64,000 nt of DNA from Methanopyrus sp. SNP6 (GCF_002201895.1 NZ_CP019436.1:1-64000), one strand, 5' to 3'; shown: positions 52,701 through 61,513, counted from the first letter of the stretch. Made by a program: numbers and translations. Notes: generated from the letters alone by a model not told the origin.

Positions 52701-55603
52701 AGCTCGACCATGCATTCGAGCGAGTGGAACGGGTCCTCAGGGTCGATCGATGGCAGGCCGTACACGTGTAACCCACACATTCCCGATTCTTCCTCGACCT
52801 CCCTTAGGAACTCGTACAATAGACTCGCACACCGGTCAAAGTCCCGCTCGAATTCCTCGAGATCGTTCGCGACTGCCGCGTACAGTCCCGTGGATCGAAC
52901 TAGTTCGAGAATCGCGTCTCGGAGCGCGGGTGACCGTGACTGCAAGTACTTCTCCAGCGTCTCGATCAATCGCTCTACCTCAGGATCGAATCGGACCTCG
53001 TTTCTGGGCGCTGGGAAGTAACCGAGGACGATCGCGCCAAGCCGGCGCCTGGCCGTGACGCAGCCGGTCGGATCCCCCACGTGGTACAAGCAGACGATAG
53101 GGGTACCGTCGGATAGGACTATGGGGAATTCCCAGCCGAGTGGAAGGATCGGTTTCAACGGAGTCCACTCGAGGTTACCGCGGCTTCCGATCCTAATTAC
53201 CGCGTCCGCGTCGAACTTCCGCATGAGGTAGTACCAGAACGCCAGGTAGAGATGAGTGGGCGGGAGCACGACCGTCCGGAGCTCCGCCTCGGACTTCATC
53301 CGCAACAGAGGCGGTTCTGGAAGTACGATAATGTTTCCGAATTTCATTCCTGGTATCGGAAACGCGCGAACCCCATCCACGATCCTCAGGAACGGGGATT
53401 TCTCGGGCGGACCCCACCCGAAGAGCCCGCCCAGCTCGTCCAACCGATCACTCCACTCCTCCCACAACCCGTCCAACTCGCGCAGCACGTCCTCCTTGTC
53501 CAGCTGGCGACCTAACGCGATATCGACGAGCAGGTCTGTCACCTCCGCGAAGACATCCCGTAACCTATCCACCAGAGCCTTTCGGGCCTCATCATCGAGA
53601 TCCAACAGGTTCAGGCACGAGATCGCGGTGTCCATCAGCGCCTTCATCCTTACCCGGAGGAACTCGAGGTGGCGTTTGTCGGGAGGTAATTCCCCGTGGT
53701 CAGCCCGCTCGACGAGATACCTGAGGTATCCTAGTATCCCCCGTTCTACGTACAGTCGAGTGGGTTCGGGGAGAGAGTGATACCACTCGAGGTATTCGTC
53801 GAGGGTAACCTTGTCGAGGAGTAGTAACTCGACCTCGTGCGCCCGACCACTCATTCGCTCGACAAACCGGTTTAGACCGGTGTGGAGGGGCGGGGTCCTC
53901 ACGTACGGGCCCACGTGATAAGCTTTGGACAAGTACTCACGATAGAATTGGTCCGATAGCCCTAGCAGCACATTCATTGCATCACGGAAGATCTCGACTG
54001 CCCGACGGAAATCACCTAGCTCGAGAAGTTCCCACGCCTCTCGGTCCAACTCGACAACCCGGTGTAGCACCTCGTCCCACGGTGTGCGGACCGAGTACCT
54101 ATTCTCGCGCAGCCAAGCCAGGATGTGTAACACGCTCGCGGGCACGTCCAATTGATCAGCTACCGCTACGAAGTCCCGACCGAAGGTGTCGACGCCGTAC
54201 ACCAATGCCACTCTCTTCTCACGGTTGGGAGCCTCACGCAACCGGCGGAGCTTCTCGACTAGGCGGACGACGGCGTCGATCGTTTCCTCGACCGCGCTAC
54301 CGCTGATTCGGAGTACTCCACCTGGGACGTGTCGGGCGAGCCCCGGTGGTAACCTGACAACGCGCGATGTCCCGACGAGGAACGGACCTAGGAAGCCGAG
54401 GTTCTCCGGTACGATCACGTTGAACACCATGTAATGGTCGGCAGCGCGCTCGGACATGTACAGGCATTCCCACTGCAGCTTAGTCATGCCCATGTGGTTG
54501 CTATCCAAGCCGATCACCGGGACGTTCAGCCGCTCGAACAGTCTCACGAGCCGGCTGTCGGGACCGTAGTACCGCATCATACTGTGGTTGACAGCCCACA
54601 TGATACATACAGTATGCTCTTCCTCGATTAGCGGCTCCAGTGCCTTGAGAAGTTCTTCGGGTAGCATGTACAGGATGTCGTAGTGCAGGGCGATGGGCAC
54701 CACGTTGTACCCGCGTTCGTGGAGCTTCCCTGCAAGCACCTTCAACCAGTCGAGGTAGCCGAGGTGTCGGCCCAAGAGGTTGGCCGAGTCGAAGACGACG
54801 AACACTGTCGGGGCTCTCGAGGAGTAGAAACCTTTCGACTCACCCAGTTTCCGGTAGCGGTCGAAGATCTCGTGAAGCCTGGGAAGGACCTCGCCGCGGA
54901 TCAGCTCCACGAACCACCGTGGGTACACGGTGATACCGTGGTAGCTGGATAGTACCTCGCCGTGTGGGAACTCGCGCTGGTACCTCAGGATCACGATCGG
55001 ATCGACGGGATGGTCGTAGGAGACCACGGTATCAGTGAGCGGGTCGTACAGGGACAGCAAACCGTCGAGGTAGAACGCTCTGGGTGGTTCTCCACTTCCC
55101 ACGTACCTGAAGAACTGAACCAGGTTACGCTCGGAGAGCGTAGTTAGGAACATGTAAAGTGGGATCTCGGTGCCCCCTACGTCCACCGTGCGGTCCACCA
55201 GCGGTACCATTTCGGCCTTGGCCGAACCGATCGGGATGTTGATGTCGTTCTGATACACATAGAATGGGACACCGCGCGACAGGGCCTCAGCTAGAGCCGC
55301 GTACTCCGGCGCCGAGTACGGGTCCAACACCGTCAGTCCTGACGATCGATATAGTATCACGGCCGAAGCGTTCCGGATGCGCTCGCAGGTTTCTTCCCTC
55401 ACCTCCTCGAGGTTCGCACCTACGATGAGGGAGTCGTACGAACGCGGGTCGATGGCGAGGAAGTCCACTCCGGACTTCGATAACGGTTCTATGAACTGAC
55501 CGGCGTAACGTGAGATAACTACCACCTCACCGCAAGAAACCGGTACGAACGAAGTAAAGGCTGTGATGAGTAATAGCGAGAGAATTAGGGGGGGACACGG
55601 CAC
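49769..55603 (-). CDS. Exported, membrane-anchored CobN-like protein with OB insertion
   Basis: 1944 residues. A signal peptide (about 1-25) and a C-terminal membrane helix (about 1912-1935, WLLALTLLVSFFLAVWW) put the body outside the cell, after a Thr/Val-rich stalk (about 1780-1900). The body follows the CobN/chelatase H-subunit fold: CGLHVYG near 944, LHAEYIRPGFGG and APTGRNTC near 1040, then LLLVSGATFQGISPSAL. Where the cytoplasmic CobN of this window has HFGTHG, this protein has RIGSRG (about 803), so the metal-site histidines are gone. A beta-rich, OB-like segment (about 1150-1305, for example VLVRGRVTEVRYSGRSL) is inserted in the chelatase domain. Cysteines are numerous near 1600 (FCCGC). 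Start GTG 55603, GAGGGGGG upstream. It sits 14 bases after the toroid gene. Confidence 0.8.
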   Translation of the reverse strand: MPCPPLILSLLLITAFTSFVPVSCGEVVVISRYAGQFIEPLSKSGVDFLAIDPRSYDSLIVGANLEEVREETCERIRNASAVILYRSSGLTVLDPYSAPEYAALAEALSRGVPFYVYQNDINIPIGSAKAEMVPLVDRTVDVGGTEIPLYMFLTTLSERNLVQFFRYVGSGEPPRAFYLDGLLSLYDPLTDTVVSYDHPVDPIVILRYQREFPHGEVLSSYHGITVYPRWFVELIRGEVLPRLHEIFDRYRKLGESKGFYSSRAPTVFVVFDSANLLGRHLGYLDWLKVLAGKLHERGYNVVPIALHYDILYMLPEELLKALEPLIEEEHTVCIMWAVNHSMMRYYGPDSRLVRLFERLNVPVIGLDSNHMGMTKLQWECLYMSERAADHYMVFNVIVPENLGFLGPFLVGTSRVVRLPPGLARHVPGGVLRISGSAVEETIDAVVRLVEKLRRLREAPNREKRVALVYGVDTFGRDFVAVADQLDVPASVLHILAWLRENRYSVRTPWDEVLHRVVELDREAWELLELGDFRRAVEIFRDAMNVLLGLSDQFYREYLSKAYHVGPYVRTPPLHTGLNRFVERMSGRAHEVELLLLDKVTLDEYLEWYHSLPEPTRLYVERGILGYLRYLVERADHGELPPDKRHLEFLRVRMKALMDTAISCLNLLDLDDEARKALVDRLRDVFAEVTDLLVDIALGRQLDKEDVLRELDGLWEEWSDRLDELGGLFGWGPPEKSPFLRIVDGVRAFPIPGMKFGNIIVLPEPPLLRMKSEAELRTVVLPPTHLYLAFWYYLMRKFDADAVIRIGSRGNLEWTPLKPILPLGWEFPIVLSDGTPIVCLYHVGDPTGCVTARRRLGAIVLGYFPAPRNEVRFDPEVERLIETLEKYLQSRSPALRDAILELVRSTGLYAAVANDLEEFERDFDRCASLLYEFLREVEEESGMCGLHVYGLPSIDPEDPFHSLECMVELALRRALWRKISINWEAVWAGRDCDETSHLAREVLRRFLLSAKYEIENLLKALHAEYIRPGFGGSPLRYVYVAPTGRNTCAYDTRRFPDETAVSVSSVVATELYRRTEDRVIMVMGPTDLATGGLQYALALELLGYVPVKTSFRSYTPTTTGRTSCRTNLTGEVIGVLPWELPLVHVRHPNVPVQTLLVRGRVTEVRYSGRSLTAVVDDGTARVEIVLPEGTLVSVGQELVVLGIPDFEAENVRLLCSDLVISYSEEDVVDVADLVAIPTVCGGTSACVSGIVKQVLNDHTIVLRSEYDPSASITVTFRYPVNLRIGERVVVVGELTFDLRTVRIVGIEVLDLPRVRKDVLLLVSGATFQGISPSALSLVNMCRMLDVVAAEPWVALAIGERSYLSPTARPHGAGRWDVLRDVLEALERSLEEVKERLRDRGCVPEVLRKLLDDVMTKLERDPLGTLHELHEGLKELNDYVVVGLRDLVGWNLAELLWSVAIGTGLWILPSRNAPFLHWAVSYLVLREALKDRLPDWLLGELTWDNVPVMAGAAVFTQCPGEFIAPVLPMIEAGMYTSDSVESLGLRTLVGFSYTVLPYVRSELVGMRQPFLHCPLALALAVVTSDAVLQVFDSYDDYSNLFCCGCTVNLEASARALLDYLLRENSVRGWTLDVSKVDLGAFKPGWNVAKGAGRLARLVGWSEALLRAVNDLRVTARKIDRGSGPLVTTRAYLMRSLLRTLYNRSFTTGLRRFGASGALYLLRSLKRFATLGYVAVGRRDFATVLPTVWSIVKANADWLASVPTALASAAFSLVRISTDLSIPYPREALSWIASVACCCPELCAFQSGIVERMAVETATPVSRTAPMTRPVLRPTVHVTTAVHMTPVISQVVATVSRVAMATGTGVSPKSLGHTGVGVSLEGVADKVAGTGKGVGSTVAMSGRVLTREYQATPTSYFPRWLLALTLLVSFFLAVWWAKRYEPDPRGW

Positions 55604-55617
55604 CGGAAGAACCCCCC

Positions 55618-56988
55618 TCAGCGGCGTCGGGTTAGGAGCGACGCTGCGAGGGCCAGTGCCAGGACCCCTGGAGCCACTGGGAAGCGTTTCCGCTCGGTGA
55701 TACCCTTGACGCCCAGTTTCTCGGCCAACGCGAAGGCTGCCAGCGCGTACGAGGTCGCCAGCGTCTGGCTCCGGTAGCGCAGCTCCGGGCTCCAGACGCT
55801 CCGGATGAAATACCAGTAGAACGGTAACCTCAGTCGCTTGGCCCTCAGGTACTGGTCGTGCAGCACCTCAAGTGCTTTCACGATAGCCTCGTGGTTCGGG
55901 TCGATGAGACCCAACTTCGCGCACCTGAGCAGCGCGACCAGCGCGGAGGCCGTGCTACCGTAGTCCGGCGGGTACTCGGTCAGCGGGCCGCGACCCCACA
56001 TGCCGGACTCCTGGTCCCGAAGAGATAGCAGGTAGTCGATAGCTTTCTTGAGCGCGTTCTTCACGCGCTCTACTAATCCCTTCAGCTCGTCTTCCTTGCC
56101 CGCCCGCTGCACGGCTTCGAGCCAATCGCAGAGGGCGATCACAGCACGACAGTGTCCGGTCGTGTACAGCGGGTACGGGCAACCTGTATCCCTCGGGTCG
56201 GTGTAGAAGTTACCCTTCTCGTCCTGGTTGTTCAGGAACCACTCGACGACCTTCAAGACCAGATCGTCGTCCGGAGGCGTTCCGGCCGCCAGCAGCGTCC
56301 GGAAGCAGTACGATGTCACGTCCGTGATACCGTGAGCACCACCCGGACGGTCCGGGTAGTCTATCCAGCAACAGCCCTTATCCTCCTTCTGCAGGTTCGG
56401 ACCCTCACGGAGCCATCTGATCACCTTCTCTAGGAACGGCTTGTACTCGTTCCACTCGTCGTCCGGAACGATGCCCGCCTGTCTGGCCCGGAAGAACGGC
56501 AGTGCGAACTTCGCTGTCAATCCCGCGCTAGGGATTTCTTTACCGTCTTTTATTCTGACCCAGTACGCCCACTTCCCGTTGGGATCTTCCTTGCGCTGGT
56601 ACTTACCCTTCACGTTCCACATATACCGGAGGGCCTTCAGGATCATGTCCTTGTCGATGGGGTACCCGGCCTCGACGGCCGTCAGTAGGGTGTCCATGAC
56701 CACGTACGTGTGCAGGTTCGGCAGGCAGTAGTACGTGACGTCCGACTTGTACGACATCGGGAACGCGCCGACGTCTTCCGGCTTGACCTGGTACGTGGCC
56801 TTCTGTCCGCTCCTATCCTTGTACTCGATGATTTTTCCCACGTCGTCCTCAGTGTACTGCTGCCCCTTCAACCAGTCGTGAGCGGCCCTGGCGCACTCCT
56901 GGATCTGCTCGGCCGTGATGGCGGATCCCGGAGCGGTCGATAGACCAGCAGCGACGAGGGCGAGTACTAACGGCCTAAGGATTCCCAT
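55618..56988 (-). CDS. Exported alpha/alpha-toroid protein (prenyltransferase/squalene cyclase-like repeats)
   Basis: About 456 residues from ATG 56988. A signal peptide (GILRPLVLALVAAGLSTAPG) is followed by repeated helical hairpins of the terpenoid-cyclase/protein-prenyltransferase type: KGCCWIDYPDRPGGAHGITD, TGCPYPLYTTGHCRAVIAL and SGMWGRGPLTEYPPDYGST. The C-terminus is a hydrophobic helix with a basic end (VLALALAASLLTRRR), so it is probably surface-anchored. The DxDD motif of cyclases was not seen, arguing against an enzyme. The same barrel forms the cobalamin-binding domain of intrinsic factor and transcobalamin. Its place between a permease and an exported CobN homologue suggests ligand capture, which is inference. 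Confidence 0.75.
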   Translation of the reverse strand: MGILRPLVLALVAAGLSTAPGSAITAEQIQECARAAHDWLKGQQYTEDDVGKIIEYKDRSGQKATYQVKPEDVGAFPMSYKSDVTYYCLPNLHTYVVMDTLLTAVEAGYPIDKDMILKALRYMWNVKGKYQRKEDPNGKWAYWVRIKDGKEIPSAGLTAKFALPFFRARQAGIVPDDEWNEYKPFLEKVIRWLREGPNLQKEDKGCCWIDYPDRPGGAHGITDVTSYCFRTLLAAGTPPDDDLVLKVVEWFLNNQDEKGNFYTDPRDTGCPYPLYTTGHCRAVIALCDWLEAVQRAGKEDELKGLVERVKNALKKAIDYLLSLRDQESGMWGRGPLTEYPPDYGSTASALVALLRCAKLGLIDPNHEAIVKALEVLHDQYLRAKRLRLPFYWYFIRSVWSPELRYRSQTLATSYALAAFALAEKLGVKGITERKRFPVAPGVLALALAASLLTRRR

Positions 56989-57041
56989 CGCGGTATTACC
57001 CCCGCCCGCCCCCATGTTATTACAAAATAAATTTTGCTGGT

Positions 57042-58025
57042 CTATGTTCTACTTCGTGCTAACCTCCATATGACTCCCACCACTATAAGTGATAGTAGTA
57101 TCACCGCGGGAACGGCGTCCAGGCTCGGGTGACTGGACACCTCGAAGACATCAGCGGGAACTACCGGCACACGTATGGTATCCGCAGCATATCCGGCCGC
57201 GACCGCGCAGAGGGTGATTCCGACCAGGTAAGCCGCGACGATCCTCCATCCCAGGAATCGTAGGATAACGGACAGCGTGGCTACATTGGTCCCAGGGCCG
57301 GCCACGGTGAACGTCAGCATCGAGCCTATGGAGGCTCCCTTCGCCACCAGCGAGGCTGCTATGGGGATCGCGGCGACCGAACACACGTAGAGCGGTAGAC
57401 CTATCAGGGCGGCGAGAATAGACCCGAGGAGACCCTTGAGGTATCGTACCGTCGGACTCGGTACCAACAGTTCCAGCAGGACTGAAGCTACAAGTCCTAT
57501 CAGAAGCCACGGCCCTACGGTGCCCGATAGCTCCAGAAGCTCACGTGGGAAATCCTTGAAGGAACGCCCTCGGCAGCATGGTCCGTGTTCTCCGCACAAT
57601 GGGAGTTCTTCCGCCTCTTCGCTTCGGTCCTTCAGGGCGAGCTCGGCCATATAACCGACCACTACGGCCGCAACTACCGCGGTCAGCACCTTAGCCGCCA
57701 TGAAGTACGGCCCGAGCAGCGCGTAGGCCAACAACAGGGAGTTCACGTCGGTTTGCGGGGTAGCTACGATGAAGGCGATGACTGGGCCTACACCGGCCCC
57801 ACGGTTCTTGGCCGCTATCGCGAGCGGGAGGACCGAACACGAGCAGAGGGGAAGCGGAACTCCGAGAAGCGTTGCAATTATGCAAGCCTTGAGGCCACCA
57901 CGCAGATGACGGGCGAGGTAGTGTTCAGGAACCATAGATTGTAGTGCAGCTCCTAACACGAGACCGATGAGCAGGTACGGAGAAATCTCCGTTAAAAAGC
58001 CCACGAACGCGTTTAGGGGATCCAA
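57042..58025 (-). CDS. ArsP/SO_0444-type permease
   Basis: About 327 residues in two homologous membrane halves, each with about four helices. The first half has GVPLPLCSCSVLPLAIAAKN and ATPQTDVNSLLLAYAL. The second has GLPLYVCSVAAIPIAASLVA and VAGPGTNVATLSVIL. A cysteine/histidine-rich loop joins them (LPLCGEHGPCCRGRSF). Relatives (DUF318/ArsP_1) move organoarsenicals, metals or unknown anions. TTG 58025 (GGGGGA upstream, DPLNAFVGFL) is the better start; the frame runs to 58064, across a TATA element. First gene of the operon leading to the toroid and CobN-like proteins, so its substrate may be a metal or metal complex. Confidence 0.82.
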   Translation of the reverse strand: MDPLNAFVGFLTEISPYLLIGLVLGAALQSMVPEHYLARHLRGGLKACIIATLLGVPLPLCSCSVLPLAIAAKNRGAGVGPVIAFIVATPQTDVNSLLLAYALLGPYFMAAKVLTAVVAAVVVGYMAELALKDRSEEAEELPLCGEHGPCCRGRSFKDFPRELLELSGTVGPWLLIGLVASVLLELLVPSPTVRYLKGLLGSILAALIGLPLYVCSVAAIPIAASLVAKGASIGSMLTFTVAGPGTNVATLSVILRFLGWRIVAAYLVGITLCAVAAGYAADTIRVPVVPADVFEVSSHPSLDAVPAVILLSLIVVGVIWRLARSRT

Positions 58026-58060
58026 GTGCCGTCCCCCGACAGCCAGTGGTTCTGGAGTGC

Positions 58061-58074
58061 ACATATACTAAAAA
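58061..58074 (-). promoter_or_regulatory. TATA element of the permease-toroid-CobN operon
   Basis: Read on the minus strand as TTTTTAGTATATGT, about 36-49 bases before the TTG start at 58025. It is the only AT-rich block upstream of the six-gene operon. Confidence 0.5.
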
Positions 58075-58101
58075 GACGAATGTGGGTGAGGTGTGGGATT
58101 C

Positions 58102-58118
58102 GTTACGATAACTGTAAC
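58102..58118. promoter_or_regulatory. Inverted repeat GTTAC-N7-GTAAC upstream of the operon
   Basis: GTTAC (58102-58106) and GTAAC (58114-58118) are inverted repeats about 30 bases upstream of the TATA element, outside any gene. Size and spacing suit a dimeric regulator's operator. No regulator gene is adjacent. Confidence 0.35.
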
Positions 58119-58140
58119 AATGGCGGGGGCGGGGAGGGGG

Positions 58141-59346
58141 TTACTCCTCCACTATGGTCTCTTCGACCTCCATCCCGAAGTGACGGCCCTTACCTTCTTC
58201 GGTCTCCACGTATGCGAGCACCTTGTCGCCTGGTTTGAGATCGACTACGGATACAGGCTCGCCGTCCTCACGTACCAGGTGAATGGTTTCGGCGTTCTGG
58301 ACTATAGTTTGAATCTCCAAACCTTCGTACTCAGCGCGGATTAGCATTAGCGGTCTCCGTTCGATCTTCAGTCGGCCCACTACCGCGGTCCTTGTACGTC
58401 CCTCCGTGTCGACTATCAGCACCTCATCGCCGGGTCTCAGCTCGGCCAGGTACTTCGTCTTCCCGCCGGGCACACGGATGTAGGCGTGGACCGGACCGGC
58501 GTTCACCCGGAAAGGTCGCGGCTCGACGTACGGGTTCTCGAGGCTCTCGCTGTGGATGAGGAACATCCCGCGAGATGTCGACCCTACGAGCATCCCTTCA
58601 CCCTCGGACATGAGCGAGCAGGTGTCCACGCAAACCCTGTCGCCCTTACCTATCGGTTTGACCTCCTTCACCTCGACCGCGACGAGCTCGAACCGCTCCG
58701 CCGCGGCCCGCTCCGCGATCTCCGCGGTTTTCTTGATCTCTGACGGATCGATCCGCTCCGCGTCGAGCAGGACACCATCCGAACCCACATCGAGCGTCTC
58801 GAAAGCTATACGTGCCTCCTCGGTATCCCGAGCCCCGGCGATGAGCTGTGTCTTCTCACTCTGGAGTTCCGCGATGAGGTTCTCCAGCGGGATGATTTTC
58901 CAATCACGACCGATCGCGATCACGTAGTCGGGTCCCACGTTCTTCGCTATCTCCACGGCGAAGCGCTCATAAGGCTTGTCCATAATCTCTACGTACTCGG
59001 CGACCTCGAACCCGCGATCCCGCGCCTTCTCGATGAGCGCGGCGTCGATGGACTCGGATACGTCGTCCGGCAGGTCGATGGACCCGTCTCCCTCACCACC
59101 TTTGCCAACAATCACCACGTCGGCGTCGATGGCATCCAGCTCCTCGAGAGCTAGGTCGGGGGAACCTGGGTCCGGCATCAGCGGCACCGCGACCTTAACG
59201 TTTCCGAGCTCTTTCACGCGCTCTACGTCCTCGGGAAGGCAAACTATCACGTCAACACCGGCCTCGATCGATTCCGTGACGTAGGGCTTTTTCTCGTCCC
59301 ACTCTCCTTCGAATGCCACCGAGACCCAAACCTGCTTGGTCTGCAT
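58141..59346 (-). CDS. aroB': 3-dehydroquinate synthase II (ADTH route)
   Basis: About 401 residues of the archaeal NAD-dependent enzyme that oxidatively deaminates ADTH to 3-dehydroquinate, replacing DAHP-based AroB. Recognised by [20 protein letters not shown] at the N-terminus and, in the second half, [31 protein letters not shown] and [20 protein letters not shown]. It follows aroA' on the same strand with a 6-base gap, the standard pair for making aromatic amino acids from aspartate semialdehyde. Confidence 0.94.
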   Translation of the reverse strand: MQTKQVWVSVAFEGEWDEKKPYVTESIEAGVDVIVCLPEDVERVKELGNVKVAVPLMPDPGSPDLALEELDAIDADVVIVGKGGEGDGSIDLPDDVSESIDAALIEKARDRGFEVAEYVEIMDKPYERFAVEIAKNVGPDYVIAIGRDWKIIPLENLIAELQSEKTQLIAGARDTEEARIAFETLDVGSDGVLLDAERIDPSEIKKTAEIAERAAAERFELVAVEVKEVKPIGKGDRVCVDTCSLMSEGEGMLVGSTSRGMFLIHSESLENPYVEPRPFRVNAGPVHAYIRVPGGKTKYLAELRPGDEVLIVDTEGRTRTAVVGRLKIERRPLMLIRAEYEGLEIQTIVQNAETIHLVREDGEPVSVVDLKPGDKVLAYVETEEGKGRHFGMEVEETIVEE

Positions 59347-59352
59347 CTCGAC

Positions 59353-60165
59353 TTACACCCGCTCCAGCTCCTTCATCGCCTCTTCCACTTCCGCGTCTTC
59401 GTGTATGATCCTCGCGATAGCCCGGGTCATCGCCTCGCGCATGCGTGGAGACTTGTGCGCGAAGATGTTACGACCGATGGCCGCACCGGCCGCTCCCGCC
59501 TCGATGGCGCCCTTAACCATCTCGAGGACTTCCTTCGGTGTCTCCGCCTTCGGACCTCCCGCGATCACCACCGGCACCGGACAACCCTTCACGACCTCAC
59601 GGAAGGAGTCCGAGTCGCCCGTGTAGTTGGTTTTCACGATATCCGCACCGAGCTCGGCTCCCACCCTGGCGGCGTGCTTAACGTACTCTACGTCGAACTC
59701 GTCCTCGACCTTCGGACCTCGTGGGTACATCATCGCGACCAGGGGTATACCCCACTCCGAACATCGGGCGGCGATTTCACCCAGCTTCTTGAGCATTTGA
59801 GGTTCGTCCTCTGCACCCACGTTCACGTGCACACTGACGGCGTCCGCACCGAGCTTTATGGCCTCCTCCACCCGGGATACCAGGACCTTGTTGTTCGGGT
59901 CGGGTCCCAGCTCGGTGCTGGCGGACAGGTGAATGATCAGACCGACGTCTCGTCCGTAACCCCGATGACCCGCTTTGACCATACCCTTGTGGAGGAGGAC
60001 AGCGTTAGCTCCACCGCGGGCCACGGCGTCGACGGTCTCTTCCAGATCCTCAAGACCCGTGATCGGACCTAGGGTCACCCCGTGGTCCATCGGTACGATT
60101 AGAGTGCGTCCGGTCTCGCGGTCCATTATTCGCTCCATCCGGATCTGTTTACCGATATGTACCAA
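59353..60165 (-). CDS. aroA': 2-amino-3,7-dideoxy-D-threo-hept-6-ulosonate (ADTH) synthase
   Basis: 270 residues of the DhnA/archaeal FBP-aldolase-like family that joins aspartate semialdehyde to a deoxy-ketose phosphate. Seen: [48 protein letters not shown] (Schiff-base lysine) and [18 protein letters not shown] with GAAIGRNIF (phosphate site). Start near 60165; a small HTH gene ends 6 bases before. Its substrate aspartate semialdehyde comes from asd at 36.5 kb. Confidence 0.93.
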   Translation of the reverse strand: MVHIGKQIRMERIMDRETGRTLIVPMDHGVTLGPITGLEDLEETVDAVARGGANAVLLHKGMVKAGHRGYGRDVGLIIHLSASTELGPDPNNKVLVSRVEEAIKLGADAVSVHVNVGAEDEPQMLKKLGEIAARCSEWGIPLVAMMYPRGPKVEDEFDVEYVKHAARVGAELGADIVKTNYTGDSDSFREVVKGCPVPVVIAGGPKAETPKEVLEMVKGAIEAGAAGAAIGRNIFAHKSPRMREAMTRAIARIIHEDAEVEEAMKELERV

Positions 60166-60171
60166 TCCGGA

Positions 60172-60489
60172 TCACCCCTCCTCGAGCTTCCGGGCTAAGG
60201 ACTGGTAGCGTTTGGAAATGTCCTCGAACTCTCGATTGAGCTCGGACAAACGTCGGGATATCTCCGAGATGCGCGCGGGAGCGTCCTCGGTGAGTACGGC
60301 CCCCCTCTTCGAGGGGCGTATGATCCCTTCCTCCTCCAACACACGAAGCGAGTACCTAACCTTATGCCATTCCATTCCGGTCACATCCGTTATCCGACCG
60401 ATCCCGATAGGTTGATGCTCGACCACGACCTCCAGGACCCGGACGTGCCGGCGCAGGGTTTCCATAGCTTCCCTGAGCGACCGCAGCAC
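60172..60489 (-). CDS. Winged-helix regulator upstream of the aromatic genes
   Basis: 105 residues with a winged helix (IGIGRITDVTGMEWHKVRYS, then RVLEEEGIIRPSKRGAVLT) and a C-terminal coiled coil (ISRRLSELNREFEDISKRYQ) probably for dimerisation. It is the first gene of an operon with aroA' and aroB', so it may control aromatic synthesis. This is inference; the family (archaeal predicted transcriptional regulators) is mostly uncharacterised. Confidence 0.72.
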   Translation of the reverse strand: MLRSLREAMETLRRHVRVLEVVVEHQPIGIGRITDVTGMEWHKVRYSLRVLEEEGIIRPSKRGAVLTEDAPARISEISRRLSELNREFEDISKRYQSLARKLEEG

Positions 60490-60535
60490 CCGCGGACCAT
60501 CCCCTGCTCTGTGCTATCAAGTGTCATGATCGTGA

Positions 60536-61513
60536 CTACTTAAAATTTCCCGTCGACAATTCAAACGGCTTTATCTCCACCCCCATGCCGGCTTTCTCGG
60601 CACGTTCGTACGCCAACGCCCCGACAGCCACGTCGAGGATAGCGATCCCTGTGGAGTCAAACACGGTCAACTCCGAGGGATCTACCATTATCTCTCCTCT
60701 CACCACGTCCGAGAGTTCGACGAGTTCTTCCGGGTTCAGTTCGTTCCGCTCCACGGGTTGGCTTACGTCCCCTGATTCTACGCACTGCTCGCGGTCATCG
60801 ACCACGACCACTGCGCGCTTCAACAGCTCGGTCTTCACCTCCTGCTTCTCCGGGGCGTCCGATCCTATGGCGTTCACGTGGACGTCTTCCGGAACGTCCT
60901 CAGGGCCTAGGTAAGGCTCGGTGGCTGGAGTGCATGTGCAGACGACGTCGACGTTCAGCTTCGAAAAGTCCGTATCGTCGAGTACCTCGGCGTCGACACC
61001 GAGGTCCCGCTCGGCCCATTCGGCGAGCCTCCGGGCCACCTTACACGCCTTGTCGTACACGAACACCGCCTCCAGGTCAAAGACCTCCGCGTGCGTGAGG
61101 AGCTGGTACCTCCCTTGCACTCCCGCACCGACTATCCCGATAATCCGCACGTCCTCGGCCAAGTACTTCGATGCCACCGCCCCAGCCGCTCCAGTCCTCA
61201 GCGATGTGATCTCCGTCGCGCTGACCAGACAGAGCGGCCTCCCCGTTTCCGGTTCGATCAAGCACATGACAGCCATGACCGTCGGGAGACCGCGATCTGG
61301 ATTGCCGGGATGTGAGTTTACGATTTTGACGCCGGCCACACCTAGCTCCGGTAAGTAGGCGGGCATCGCCCTGAAGTCGCCACCTTCCAGCGGTACGATA
61401 ACCTTCGGTGGCATCTCGCACTCGGGCTTGATCCGAAACGTCTCCTCGACACGCTCGACGACTTCTCTCACGTCGAGGAGTGCTCTGACGTGATCTTCCG
61501 AAAGGAACAGCAT
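60536..61513 (-). CDS. Alanine dehydrogenase/ornithine cyclodeaminase family protein
   Basis: About 325 residues from ATG 61513 (GGGGGTC upstream). Family signs are MPAYLPELGVAGVKIVNSHPGNP, TSLRTGAAGAVASKYLA (lysine/threonine of the active site), GIVGAGVQGRYQLLTHAEV (NAD loop) and VHVNAIGSDAPEKQEV. Archaeal members are alanine dehydrogenases; others are ornithine cyclodeaminase or other imine reductases, and motifs alone do not separate them. Divergent from the K+ channel gene; monocistronic. Confidence 0.85.
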   Translation of the reverse strand: MLFLSEDHVRALLDVREVVERVEETFRIKPECEMPPKVIVPLEGGDFRAMPAYLPELGVAGVKIVNSHPGNPDRGLPTVMAVMCLIEPETGRPLCLVSATEITSLRTGAAGAVASKYLAEDVRIIGIVGAGVQGRYQLLTHAEVFDLEAVFVYDKACKVARRLAEWAERDLGVDAEVLDDTDFSKLNVDVVCTCTPATEPYLGPEDVPEDVHVNAIGSDAPEKQEVKTELLKRAVVVVDDREQCVESGDVSQPVERNELNPEELVELSDVVRGEIMVDPSELTVFDSTGIAILDVAVGALAYERAEKAGMGVEIKPFELSTGNFK

